This document shows, piece by piece, positions 7,352 through 15,862 of a stretch of 35,740 bases of DNA. Both the position numbers and the translations under genes were made by a program. The stretch's first letter is position 1. Each line of letters begins with the position of its first letter. Source of the stretch: a virus; the IMG/VR virus record IMGVR_UViG_3300027749_000280, positions 1-35,740 of that record. One strand, 5' to 3'. A model generated the notes under the pieces. That model was not told the origin of the DNA, made no database searches, and was given only the letters and a program-made list of their open reading frames with translations.

Positions 7352-8599
7352 ATGGCAAATAATTTATTGACTATTTCAATGATCACCAATGAAGCATTGA
7401 TGGTCTTGGAAAACGAATTGACTTTTTCAAGCGAAGTCGAACGCAACTATGACGATCAATTCGCCGTTACCGGCGCAAAGATCGGTGCAACTTTGAACGT
7501 CCGCAAACCCGGTCGCTTCATCGGCACAACTGGCCCTGCTTTGAACGTTGAAGATTTCAACGAAACATCAGTGCCTGTAACCTTAAGTACCCAATTTCAC
7601 GTGGATACGCAGTTTACAAGCCAAGATTTAGCACTTTCGTTGGATATGTTCAGTGACCGTGTATTGAAACCCGCTGTCGCCGCTATCGCCAACAAGATTG
7701 ACTTTGACGGTTTGACAATGGCTAAAAACACCACTGCTAACATTGTTGGTACTGCTGGTACACCCCCAACTGGCTTGATCACATACCTGACCGCAGGCGC
7801 GTATCTTGACAGCGAAGGCGCACCCCGTGACGGTCGCCGTTCATGTATCGTTGAGCCTTTTACTGGCGCAACCATTGTTGACAGCTTGAAGGGTTTATTT
7901 GTTCCTTCAGAGAAAATTGCGGCTCAATACAGCAAAGGCATGATGGGCCGAGATTCCGCGGGGATGTCGTGGAAAATGGACCAAAACGTTGTGGCACAAA
8001 CATTCGGTTCTTACAGCACCGCTACTTTGTCATGCGCTACCACTACAGCAACTGGTTTCTTGACCAGCGGCTGGGCATCTACTTCTACCATTGCACTGAC
8101 CGCCGCTACAGCTACTGCTGCCTTGAAACAAGGTGACGTGATTACGATTGCTAACGTTTACGCAGTCAACCCACAGAACCGCCAAGCCTACGGCAGCAAC
8201 CGTTTGCGTAACTTTGTGGTGACCGCACCTGTAACCGTGTCAACTTCAGGCACAACCTCTGTGACTGTTAGCCCTGCCGTGATTACTGCTGGTCAGTTCC
8301 AAAACGTTACCGTGGCAAGCACCAGCGCATCTGCTGTTGTGACCCCATTCAACAACACTGGCACTGTTTCTCCACAGAATATCGTGATGCACAAAAATGC
8401 TTTCACCTTAGCCTGTGCTGATTTGGAATTGCCTGATGGCGTTCACTTTGCTGGTCGCGCAAGCGATAAGGAATTGGGTCTGTCCATGCGTGTGGTTCGC
8501 CAATACACAATCAACAACGATTCAATTCCGACTCGCGTTGATGTGTTGTATGGTTGGGCGCCTTTGTACCCTGAACTTGCCTGCCGCGTTGCAGCCTAA
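7352..8599 (+). CDS. Major capsid protein (P22 coat-like)
   Basis: 415 residues against about 430 in P22. The start has TTTTAAGGAAATAAC in front, the strongest ribosome site type in this genome. The N-terminal MANNLLTISMITNEALMVLE resembles P22 gp5. An HK97-type E-loop region (DDQFAVTGAKIGATLNVRKP, residues 35-54) and TSQDLALSLDMFSDRVLKPAVAAI follow. The middle third (about 210-345) is Thr/Ala/Val-rich and could correspond to the inserted beta domain of P22 coat. Assembles the icosahedral shell with the upstream scaffold. Confidence 0.88.
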   Translation: MANNLLTISMITNEALMVLENELTFSSEVERNYDDQFAVTGAKIGATLNVRKPGRFIGTTGPALNVEDFNETSVPVTLSTQFHVDTQFTSQDLALSLDMFSDRVLKPAVAAIANKIDFDGLTMAKNTTANIVGTAGTPPTGLITYLTAGAYLDSEGAPRDGRRSCIVEPFTGATIVDSLKGLFVPSEKIAAQYSKGMMGRDSAGMSWKMDQNVVAQTFGSYSTATLSCATTTATGFLTSGWASTSTIALTAATATAALKQGDVITIANVYAVNPQNRQAYGSNRLRNFVVTAPVTVSTSGTTSVTVSPAVITAGQFQNVTVASTSASAVVTPFNNTGTVSPQNIVMHKNAFTLACADLELPDGVHFAGRASDKELGLSMRVVRQYTINNDSIPTRVDVLYGWAPLYPELACRVAA

Positions 8600-8627
8600 T
8601 TAACCTCTATTTAAAGGAAAACATATC

Positions 8628-9059
8628 ATGGCAAACCCCGGACCAGCATCAGTACAAACAATTCACCCACAAAACGTATTGTCCAATCAAGCAATTCGTC
8701 TTTTGGCTTACGCAAACAACGTTCCAGTTAGCGCAACAGGTGACGCATCAGTTACCCTCCCAGTGTTTAACACTTCTTCCTACAACGTCCAGTATGTAGC
8801 TATTACCAACGCAAACGTAGACGTTAGCGGCGGCGCATTGGCTATTTGGACAGCGCCAGCAGGAACAGGCACTGAGATCGTGACTAACGCATCATTGACC
8901 AGCAACACAAGTTCAACCTATGTCACCAACGCAACCGTGGTTGCTGGTACTAAGGCAACACGCTTGACAGCACAAACTCTGTATGTCAAGGTTGGCACAG
9001 CAGTCGCTGGCGGCACTGTGGATATTTTTGTGTATGGATACGATTTCTCCGAGTTTTAA
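8628..9059 (+). CDS. Probable head-associated beta protein (decoration or stabilising)
   Basis: 143 residues, ATG at 8628 preceded by TTTAAAGGAAAAC. Composition is Thr/Val/Ala/Asn-rich with few charged residues and alternating hydrophobic positions, for example SVTLPVFNTSSYNVQYVAIT and TLYVKVGTAVAGGTVDIFVY, indicating a beta sandwich. It follows coat directly and is closed by a terminator, so it is likely made in similar amounts. I do not recognise a named family; decoration protein is inferred from position and composition only. Confidence 0.65.
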   Translation: MANPGPASVQTIHPQNVLSNQAIRLLAYANNVPVSATGDASVTLPVFNTSSYNVQYVAITNANVDVSGGALAIWTAPAGTGTEIVTNASLTSNTSSTYVTNATVVAGTKATRLTAQTLYVKVGTAVAGGTVDIFVYGYDFSEF

Positions 9060-9079
9060 TCGGGAATGAGTTAAGAAAG

Positions 9080-9105
9080 GCCATCCTCAAAAGGGGTGGC
9101 TTTTT
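9080..9105 (+). terminator. Rho-independent terminator after the head genes
   Basis: GCCATCCT (9080-9087) pairs with GGGGTGGC (9093-9100) through eight pairs (two G-U), loop CAAAA, followed by TTTTTC. It separates the coat unit from the fibre genes. Confidence 0.75.
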
Positions 9106-9118
9106 CTATTTGTAAGCC

Positions 9119-9124
9119 TATAAT
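9119..9124 (+). promoter_or_regulatory. Possible promoter -10 element for the fibre genes
   Basis: A perfect TATAAT lies just after the terminator and 24 bases before the next start codon. No convincing -35 hexamer is present 16-18 bases upstream, so this is only a candidate. Confidence 0.3.
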
Positions 9125-9148
9125 TCATAAACTTTTGAAGGACTGAAA

Positions 9149-9487
9149 ATGGTCAATGTCTCAGTTATGCGCCTATCAGGTCGCACATACGCCTTAGATT
9201 TAACGTCCACAGCAAGTTCCGCGCTGTTGATTGACTCCACCACAAACGATCAAACCAACTATGTGCATTTGCTCAATACTGGCACTGGTGTGGCGGCGGT
9301 GGAATTAGCTAATTCAAGCACTGTTCCTACCCCTAGCATTGCCACAACTGGCAACAAAGGTTCTTATGTATTGCCTGCCGCAATGAATTATCCTTTGATT
9401 ATCGCAGCGCCTAAAGCGCCGTTTTACATTAGAGCAGTCAGTTCAGGTACAAATACACTTTACATCACAGCCGCACAAGCGGGTTAA
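9149..9487 (+). CDS. Small virion-type beta protein, paralogue of the gene at 35448
   Basis: 112 residues, ATG after GAAGGACTG. It is clearly homologous to the protein starting at 35448: shared ALDLTSTASSALLID-type strand, STTNDQTNY, and the block YVLPAAMNYPLIIAAPKAPFYI, which reads FVLPAAMNLPMIIATPTTPYYL in the paralogue. The fold should be a small beta sandwich. Position after coat and before the fibres suggests a head surface or fibre-anchoring role; this is inference. A tail or head decoration protein would explain two copies with different exposed loops. Confidence 0.65.
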   Translation: MVNVSVMRLSGRTYALDLTSTASSALLIDSTTNDQTNYVHLLNTGTGVAAVELANSSTVPTPSIATTGNKGSYVLPAAMNYPLIIAAPKAPFYIRAVSSGTNTLYITAAQAG

Positions 9488-9499
9488 AAGGGGGTTGGA

Positions 9500-11704
9500 A
9501 TGTCCAACGAAGCCGCCGTTACATCAACGACAAATATTGTTCCTGTACAGGGCATTTTCCAACCAGCCCCAACATTTGACCTAATTTCACTGATTGGCCC
9601 TGCGGGTACGCCGTTTTATGCTTCAATTTCGCCTAATCAATCAGGCTTGAACATAACAAACAGCACGATAAATAGCACCACAATTGGGGCAACAAGCCCA
9701 TCCACAGCGGCTTTTACTTCAGGCACTGTGGCGGCTGCGCCCTCTGCGGCTACTGACCTTGTCAACAAACAATATGTGGACTATTTTGCCGCTGGATTGA
9801 GTTGGAAACAACCAGTTAATGCCGCATCAACTGCAAACATCACTAGTTTGTCAGGATTGCAGACCATTGACACGGTTTCTTTGGTGGCTGGTAACACGGT
9901 TTTGGTAAAAAATCAATCCACAGCATCACAAAACGGCATCTATTTGGTGGCATCAGGCGCATGGACTCGCAGCGTTGGCGCGGATACATGGGATGAGTAT
10001 GTAGGCGCGATTGTGTTTGTGATTTCAGGATCACAGGCTGATTCGGCGTGGTATTCATCGGCACAGCCCGGCGGCACTCTTGGAACAACCGCCATCAATT
10101 GGTACAACTTTTCTGTTGCCTCCACCTACACCGCAGGCACTGGCTTAACTTTAGCAGCCACCCAGTTCAGCATCACAAACACTGGCGTTACCGCCGCTGC
10201 TTATGGTTCAGCAACCCAAGTAGGGACGTTTACAGTCAACGCCCAAGGCCAATTAACTTTGGCTGGAAACACCACCGTAACCCCCGCAGTTGGGTCAATT
10301 ACGGGTTTGGGTACTGGGGTAGCCACTTGGCTTGCAACGCCATCTAGCGCCAATTTAGCGGCGGCTGTAACAGATGAAACAGGCAGTGGGGCATTGGTAT
10401 TTGCCACAAGCCCAACCTTGGTAACTCCCATTTTGGGAACACCTCAATCGGGTAATTTCTCCACTGGAACATTTACTTGGCCTACGTTTAACCAAAACAC
10501 ATCAGGCAATGCGGCTACGGCTACATTGGCAACAACTGCAACTAATCTTGCGGGTGGCGCGGCTGGTTCATTGCCTTACCAAAGCGCGGCTGGCGCTACT
10601 GCAATGCTTGGGGCTGGTTCTAATGGGCAAGTGTTAACTTTGGCGGCTGGCATTCCATCATGGGCAACGCCTACAACTGGAACAGTTACTTCTGTTGCCC
10701 AAACATTTACTGGCGGCATTGTTTCTGTTGGTGGTTCACCTATTACCTCATCAGGCACTTTGGCTTTGACAGTGGCAGGAACATCAGGAGGTATTCCTTA
10801 CTTTTCTAGCGCAACGACATGGGCATCATCTGCGGCTTTAACGCAATATGGTGTTGTTTATGGTGGTGGCGCGGCTGGCGCACCAGTGGCAACTGCCGCA
10901 GGAACGACAGGTCAGGTTTTAGTTGGCAACACAAGCGCAGCGCCATCTTGGGCGGCTTTGTCTAGCACTGCGGTTTCTAGTATCACGTTTGGAACAACTG
11001 GGTTAACCCCAGCCACAGCCACACAAGGTGCGGTTACGGTTGCTGGCACTTTGGTGGTTGGCAATGGCGGCACAGGCGTGGCGACTTTAAGCGGATTGGC
11101 TTATGGAAATGGTACTAGCGCATTTACCGCGGCAACCGCAGCGCAAGTTGTTTCTGTTATTAGCACAACTGCTGTAACAAATGCAACCAACGCAACAAAT
11201 GCCACAAACATAGGAATTACTGACGACACAACTACGGCAAGTGCGGTTTATCCAACATGGGTAACAACCACTACAGGTAATCTGCCAGCAAAAACAGCTT
11301 CCACCAAGTTTTCATTTATTCCATCAACTGGCTATTTGAGTGTTACTGGCTTGACAAGCCCTGTGATCAACAACCCAACAGTTACCAACTACGTTGAATC
11401 TGTTGTTGCAATTGGTAACTCAGGCACAACGCAAACATTGGCTTTGACTAACGGCACGGTGCAAACTGTGACCATGACGGGTAACTGTACTTTCACTATG
11501 CCCACAGCAACGGCAGGCAAGTCTTTCATCCTGATTTGCACACAAGATGCAACAGGTTCGCGCACAGGCGTATTCACTAGTGTGAAGTGGCCTGCTGGAA
11601 CAGCACCAACATTGACCACCACAGCAACCACAGGCGTTGACATACTGACTTTTGTGGCTAATGGTACAAGTTGGTTTGGTACATACGCACAGGCATTTGC
11701 ATAA
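9500..11704 (+). CDS. Large fibre-like protein
   Basis: 734 residues, ATG after AAAAGGGGGTTGGA. The composition is Thr/Ala/Gly/Ser-rich with almost no charge. Motifs typical of phage fibres include DLVNKQYVDYFAAGLSWKQP (about 86-105), VLVKNQSTASQNGIYLVASG, DETGSGALVFATSP-TLVTPILGTP, repeated GNAATAT/GGTGVAT-type turns and several TTGTVTSVAQTF-type repeats. The C-terminal 90 residues form a compact beta domain (TVQTVTMTGNCTFTMPTATA) as in trimeric fibre tips. Expected to form trimers that contact the host surface. Whether it attaches to head or tail cannot be read from sequence; it lies between head and tail genes. Its stop overlaps the next start (TAATG). Confidence 0.75.
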   Translation: MSNEAAVTSTTNIVPVQGIFQPAPTFDLISLIGPAGTPFYASISPNQSGLNITNSTINSTTIGATSPSTAAFTSGTVAAAPSAATDLVNKQYVDYFAAGLSWKQPVNAASTANITSLSGLQTIDTVSLVAGNTVLVKNQSTASQNGIYLVASGAWTRSVGADTWDEYVGAIVFVISGSQADSAWYSSAQPGGTLGTTAINWYNFSVASTYTAGTGLTLAATQFSITNTGVTAAAYGSATQVGTFTVNAQGQLTLAGNTTVTPAVGSITGLGTGVATWLATPSSANLAAAVTDETGSGALVFATSPTLVTPILGTPQSGNFSTGTFTWPTFNQNTSGNAATATLATTATNLAGGAAGSLPYQSAAGATAMLGAGSNGQVLTLAAGIPSWATPTTGTVTSVAQTFTGGIVSVGGSPITSSGTLALTVAGTSGGIPYFSSATTWASSAALTQYGVVYGGGAAGAPVATAAGTTGQVLVGNTSAAPSWAALSSTAVSSITFGTTGLTPATATQGAVTVAGTLVVGNGGTGVATLSGLAYGNGTSAFTAATAAQVVSVISTTAVTNATNATNATNIGITDDTTTASAVYPTWVTTTTGNLPAKTASTKFSFIPSTGYLSVTGLTSPVINNPTVTNYVESVVAIGNSGTTQTLALTNGTVQTVTMTGNCTFTMPTATAGKSFILICTQDATGSRTGVFTSVKWPAGTAPTLTTTATTGVDILTFVANGTSWFGTYAQAFA

Positions 11705-14088
11705 TGTTTGCCGCTAAAAACGAACTCTTTACCCGCCCAAGCGGTAGCTATCAAATTAGCCGCAGTGTGCGTCTGCGTGCAAGTGCAAGTGCTTATTTTG
11801 GTAGAACACCAAGCGTTGCTGGTAATCGTCAAATATGGACTTGGAGTGCATGGGTAAAGCGAGGTTCTTTAGGTTCTGCTCAAACTTTATTTAATGCATC
11901 TGATGGAACAGGCACTAACGAAGCTTTAATTAGTTTTCCAGCAACAGATGTTTTTCGATTTTATTCATATATTGGCAGTATGCAGTTGCAACTTGATACA
12001 ACTCAAGTATTTCGTGACCCCTCTGCTTGGTATCATTTTGTTGTTTCTGTTGATACAACTCAAGCAACGGCATCAAATCGCGCAAAATTATATGTAAATG
12101 GAAGCCAAATAACAGCTTTGGGCGTAGCAACATATCCAGCGCAGAATTACGATACCTACATTAACACTACTCAGCCTCATTCAATTGGTAGAGATGCTTT
12201 TGTTGGTCGTTATTTTGACGGTTATTTAACCGAAATAAACTTCATTAGCGGTCAAGCCCTAACACCATCATCCTTTGGCTCTACCAACGCTGTCACAGGC
12301 GTATGGCAACCTATTAAGTACACAGGCACATACGGCACTAACGGCTTTTATCTGAACTTCAGCGACAACAGTAATAACACGGCTACAACCATTGGCAAGG
12401 ACTACTCAGGCAACGGCAACAACTGGACACCCAACAACATCAGCGTGACTGCTGGTGTGACGTATGACAGCATGGTGGACTCACCTACTGTGGGGGCTAC
12501 GAGTAGTAATTACTGCGTTTTGAATCCTTTGCTTCCATTAAATTCAACTGCAAGCGATGGAAATTTAAAAGGCACATTAAATGCGGCTTCTGTTACCACA
12601 ATCATGCAAGGAACATTAGCTGGAGGTGGCACAGGTAAGTTTTATTGGGAATCTACTTATGTAAGCCGTTCTGGAAACAGCGCCTTAACAATTGGCGGTG
12701 TTCGTTCAGATGTGTTTAATGCTGACCCATCAGGTACTGGTGGTTTTGGATACTATTCAGTAGGCGGTCAAGTGTTTGTAAATGGCTCAACCGTAGCCAC
12801 TTACGCAACTTATGCAACTGGCGATGTAATTGGCGTGGCTTTAGATTTAACAAACAACCAAGTTACTTTTTACAAAAATGGAACTTCTCAAGGAACTGTT
12901 TCAATATCGTCTGGATACTCATGGATGCCAGCGTTTGCAAATGGAACATCTACTGGAAATCAAGTTGTCACAATAAACTGCGGTCAACAACCATTCACCT
13001 ACACACCACCATCAGGCTTTGTTGCACTAAACACGCAGAACCTACCAACGCCAACTATTAGCAATGGTGCTAATTACATGGCGGCAAGTTTGTGGACTGG
13101 TAATGGAAGTACACAAACAATTACAAACACCGTCAATGGCATATCAATGCAACCTGATTGGGTTTGGATTAAGGCTAGAAGTGCGGCTACATACCATAGA
13201 GAATTTGATTCAGTCCGAGGTATTTACAAGGCTCTTCCGCCGAACGACACATTAGCAGAACAAAACTTTTCACCTTATGGTGTAACTGCTTTTAATAGCA
13301 ATGGATTTTCTTTGAATGACGTTGCGTCAAGCGGCTACAACGTCAATGAAAGTGGAACAACATATGTGGGCTGGCAATGGAAAGCATCAGGTTCTACTGT
13401 ATCCAACGCCAACGGCTCTATCACATCAACTGTAAGTGCTGGTGCTACGCAAGGCTTTAGTGTGGTGACATATACAGGCAATGGAACAGCAGGTGCTACT
13501 GTTGGTCATGGCTTGGGTGTTGCGCCTAGCATGATTATTGTTAAATGTAGAAGTAATGCGGCAACAAATTGGGCAACATGGCAAACTACATTACTTGGTT
13601 CAGAATATTTATATTTAAATTCAACAGCCGCAAAAGGAACAGGAAATACATCTTTATGGAACGGAACAGTTCCTAGTAGTACAGTTATAACTGTAGGAAC
13701 TGATAATGATACAAATGCAAATACGAGAACCTATGTTGCCTATGCTTTTTCAGCGGTAGCAGGGTATTCAGCCTTTGGTAGCTACACAGGCAATGCAAGC
13801 ACAGATGGGCCTTTTGTGTATTGCGGATTTAGGCCAAGGTTTGTAATGTTTAAATCATTATCAGGGCCAAGAAATTGGGCTATTTTGGATTCGGGAAGAA
13901 ACACATCCAATGTGGCAAATTTTGACCTTTATCCAAATCTAAGTTTGGCTGAAATTACGCAATCAACAGTAGATTTTTTATCAAACGGTTTTAAATTGCG
14001 GGTTACTGATAGTGACTTCAATGCGGCTGAGACTTACATATACATGGCATTTGCCGAAAACCCTTTCAAACTTTCTCTAGCGAGGTAA
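11704..14088 (+). CDS. Multi-domain adhesin: LamG-like, SPRY-like and DUF7483-like domains
   Basis: 794 residues from ATG 11704, overlapping the previous TAA by one base; a GTG-type start at 11671 would overlap more. Residues about 15-200 form a concanavalin/laminin-G-like domain (WTWSAWVKRG, SAWYHFVVSVD, AKLYVNGSQI, FDGYLTEINFI). Residues about 310-450 look SPRY-like (GKFYWE, GDVIGVALDLTNNQVTFYKNG). The remainder matches the DUF7483 pattern: VTYTGNGTAGATVGHGLG, RTYVAYAFSAVAGYSAFGSY, DGPFVYCGFRPRFVMFK and ending IYMAFAENPFKLSLAR. Carbohydrate- or protein-binding modules on a virion fibre are the natural reading; the host receptor is unknown. Confidence 0.75.
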   Translation: MFAAKNELFTRPSGSYQISRSVRLRASASAYFGRTPSVAGNRQIWTWSAWVKRGSLGSAQTLFNASDGTGTNEALISFPATDVFRFYSYIGSMQLQLDTTQVFRDPSAWYHFVVSVDTTQATASNRAKLYVNGSQITALGVATYPAQNYDTYINTTQPHSIGRDAFVGRYFDGYLTEINFISGQALTPSSFGSTNAVTGVWQPIKYTGTYGTNGFYLNFSDNSNNTATTIGKDYSGNGNNWTPNNISVTAGVTYDSMVDSPTVGATSSNYCVLNPLLPLNSTASDGNLKGTLNAASVTTIMQGTLAGGGTGKFYWESTYVSRSGNSALTIGGVRSDVFNADPSGTGGFGYYSVGGQVFVNGSTVATYATYATGDVIGVALDLTNNQVTFYKNGTSQGTVSISSGYSWMPAFANGTSTGNQVVTINCGQQPFTYTPPSGFVALNTQNLPTPTISNGANYMAASLWTGNGSTQTITNTVNGISMQPDWVWIKARSAATYHREFDSVRGIYKALPPNDTLAEQNFSPYGVTAFNSNGFSLNDVASSGYNVNESGTTYVGWQWKASGSTVSNANGSITSTVSAGATQGFSVVTYTGNGTAGATVGHGLGVAPSMIIVKCRSNAATNWATWQTTLLGSEYLYLNSTAAKGTGNTSLWNGTVPSSTVITVGTDNDTNANTRTYVAYAFSAVAGYSAFGSYTGNASTDGPFVYCGFRPRFVMFKSLSGPRNWAILDSGRNTSNVANFDLYPNLSLAEITQSTVDFLSNGFKLRVTDSDFNAAETYIYMAFAENPFKLSLAR

Positions 14089-14091
14089 CCC

Positions 14092-14577
14092 ATGTTTTTA
14101 CTTAACGGCAACCTACTCCAACTTGACACACCATTTACCATTAATGGCACAAGTTATCCTGCAAACTGGTTGCGTCTAACCTCTATTGAAGAAAAGAATG
14201 CTGTTGGCATCACAGAGGTGGTAGACACTACCGTTCATTACGATGACCGTTTCTATTGGGGCTTAGACAACCCCAAACAACTGAATGACATCACTGTCAC
14301 ACCAGAGGGCGGTACACCATATACACAGTACGGACTTAAGCACCAGTGGACTAATCAAGTAAAAGACACCGCTGGCAAACTGTTGGCACAGTCTGATTGG
14401 ATGGTGATTCGCAAAGTGGAACGTAGTGTAGATATTCCTTTGGCTACTGTGACTTACAGGGCGGCAGTGATTACTGAATGCACAAGGCTTGTAACTGCCA
14501 TTGCTGGCGCTGCTGATGTGCCTGCTTTGATTGCTGTAGTAACTGCTCAAGATTGGCCTAAAAATGACCTCATTTGA
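14092..14577 (+). CDS. Tail/fibre assembly-type protein
   Basis: 161 residues, ATG three bases after the previous stop. It has FTINGTSYPANWLRLTSIEE near the start, YDDRFYWG, and a C-terminal half with SDWMVIRKVERSVDIPLATV followed by YRAAVITECTRLVTAI. The last block resembles the short C-terminal segment of phage tail-fibre assembly chaperones (DUF4376 / tail assembly chaperone type), where a DW motif precedes a YR helix. It follows the adhesin gene, as fibre chaperones usually do. The assignment is by pattern and context, moderate only. Confidence 0.5.
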   Translation: MFLLNGNLLQLDTPFTINGTSYPANWLRLTSIEEKNAVGITEVVDTTVHYDDRFYWGLDNPKQLNDITVTPEGGTPYTQYGLKHQWTNQVKDTAGKLLAQSDWMVIRKVERSVDIPLATVTYRAAVITECTRLVTAIAGAADVPALIAVVTAQDWPKNDLI

Positions 14578-14878
14578 ATGGAAGATTTTGCAAACATCCT
14601 CTATTGGTGAGGAATTGATTAGCGTTCATTATTTGGTTACTGCCAAAGATGAAACCCATGAAGTGCAAAGCCAAGGCCATGCAGACCTTGCAGGAAAAAT
14701 TACCGTTCCTTATGCCGATATTAGGGAAAGCACCATAATTGCTTGCCTTACAGAAATGTATATGCAAGATGAACCAAAGTCCCTAAAATCTCGATTACAA
14801 GAACAATTGGACTACCTAAAAAACGCTGTAAGCACTGATGTTCCTTGGAAAAATCAGATTTTTAGCGTTAAATTTTAA
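14564..14878 (+). CDS. Small phage protein, possibly DUF7936-like
   Basis: 104 residues, overlapping the previous gene by 14 bases in another frame. It starts MTSFEWKILQTSSIGEELIS and has mixed alpha/beta character: strands around VHYLVTAKDETHEVQS and KITVPYADI, then helices TIIACLTEMYMQD and LKSRLQEQLDYLKNAV. Small proteins with an opening F-x-W-K strand and a helical end near fibre genes are frequent in environmental phages (DUF7936-type). No function can be given. Position suggests a virion-assembly role. Confidence 0.55.
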   Translation: MTSFEWKILQTSSIGEELISVHYLVTAKDETHEVQSQGHADLAGKITVPYADIRESTIIACLTEMYMQDEPKSLKSRLQEQLDYLKNAVSTDVPWKNQIFSVKF

Positions 14879-14887
14879 GAAAATGCC

Positions 14888-15862
14888 ATGACAACTCCAT
14901 ACGACATTATTAGCAGATCGTTAAAAGACATTGGGGCTTTGGAGGCTGGCGAATCCCCAACAGCGGACGCATCACAAGACGCATTAGATATGCTGAATGA
15001 TTTGTGCGCCCAATGGTCAAATGAAAACATGATGGTCTTTTATAAGACCGAAATCATCTTCCAAACCGTTCAAAACACTGTGCAATACACACTTGGCCCA
15101 AGTGGGTCAGTAGGTGCATCTTTTACAGGATCAATTTCAGGGACAACCCTAACCGTTCCTGTTGATGGCGTAATTTCAGGCGCAATCACTATTGGCATGA
15201 CCATTAGCGGCACAGGTGTTACAGCAGGAACAACCATTGTGGGCTTTGGCACAGGTGCAGGCGGTAACGTAAATGAGGGCGGCACATACACTGTTAGCCA
15301 AGCCCAAACTGTTGCCAGCACCACAATTTCAGCCTACTATGAACGCCCTTTGTCAATTGATTCGGCGTTTGTAAGGGTAGCTACCATGCAAGGCGGTTCA
15401 AGCGTTGCAGGGGGCTATTTAGACTATCCTGTGGCGGTTTTAGACTTGCAATCTTATGAATCCCTTGGCATCAAGCAATTGAACGGCCCTTGGGCAAAGA
15501 TGGTTTACTACCAACCTAGCGAAACATTGGGTACGCTGTATGTCTTTCCAAATCCTGCAAATGGTGAATTGCATTTGTTCACAAACACCATTTTTAGGCA
15601 ATTCAATACATTAACTGACACAATTACCTTACCCCAAGGCTACAACATGGCTTTGCGGTGGTGTTTGGCTGAACGTTTGATGCCTATGTATGGCAAGGCA
15701 AGCACAACCCAAATCACAATGATCAATGCGTATGCCGCACAAGCCAAGGCGACTATCAAACGCATGAATATGCAACCCCCTCAAGTGGCGCGGTATCCTG
15801 ATGCGTTGATGGTTGGTAAAGCAAAAGATGCTGGCTTTATCATGGATGGGGGCTTTAGATAA
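14888..15862 (+). CDS. Tail accessory/head completion protein (P22 gp4-like) with inserted cassette
   Basis: 324 residues. Helical gp4-type features surround an insert: [20 protein letters not shown] (3-22), [19 protein letters not shown] (31-49), then after the insert [37 protein letters not shown] and a final helix [12 protein letters not shown]22 gp4 binds below the portal and starts the tail. Residues 79-148 are a Gly/Thr-rich block not expected in gp4, homologous to two blocks in the following gene. P22 gp4 is about half this length, and the insert explains part of the difference. The stop overlaps the next start (TAATG). Confidence 0.78.
   Translation: MTTPYDIISRSLKDIGALEAGESPTADASQDALDMLNDLCAQWSNENMMVFYKTEIIFQTVQNTVQYTLGPSGSVGASFTGSISGTTLTVPVDGVISGAITIGMTISGTGVTAGTTIVGFGTGAGGNVNEGGTYTVSQAQTVASTTISAYYERPLSIDSAFVRVATMQGGSSVAGGYLDYPVAVLDLQSYESLGIKQLNGPWAKMVYYQPSETLGTLYVFPNPANGELHLFTNTIFRQFNTLTDTITLPQGYNMALRWCLAERLMPMYGKASTTQITMINAYAAQAKATIKRMNMQPPQVARYPDALMVGKAKDAGFIMDGGFR
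15122..15331 (+). repeat. Protein cassette copy 1 (in gp4-like gene)
   Basis: Encodes residues 79-148 of the gp4-like protein. The pattern is [11 protein letters not shown], then [15 protein letters not shown], then [15 protein letters not shown]. It shares this order of motifs with the two cassettes in the next gene. Confidence 0.75.

Noticed and set aside
11389-11832. Minus-strand 147-aa frame opposite the fibre genes
   Set aside because: Mirror of the Thr-rich codons of two well-supported plus-strand genes; no family features or ribosome site.
9500-14088. Diversity-generating retroelement target in the fibre genes
   Set aside because: No reverse transcriptase gene and no template/variable repeat pair were seen in the window.
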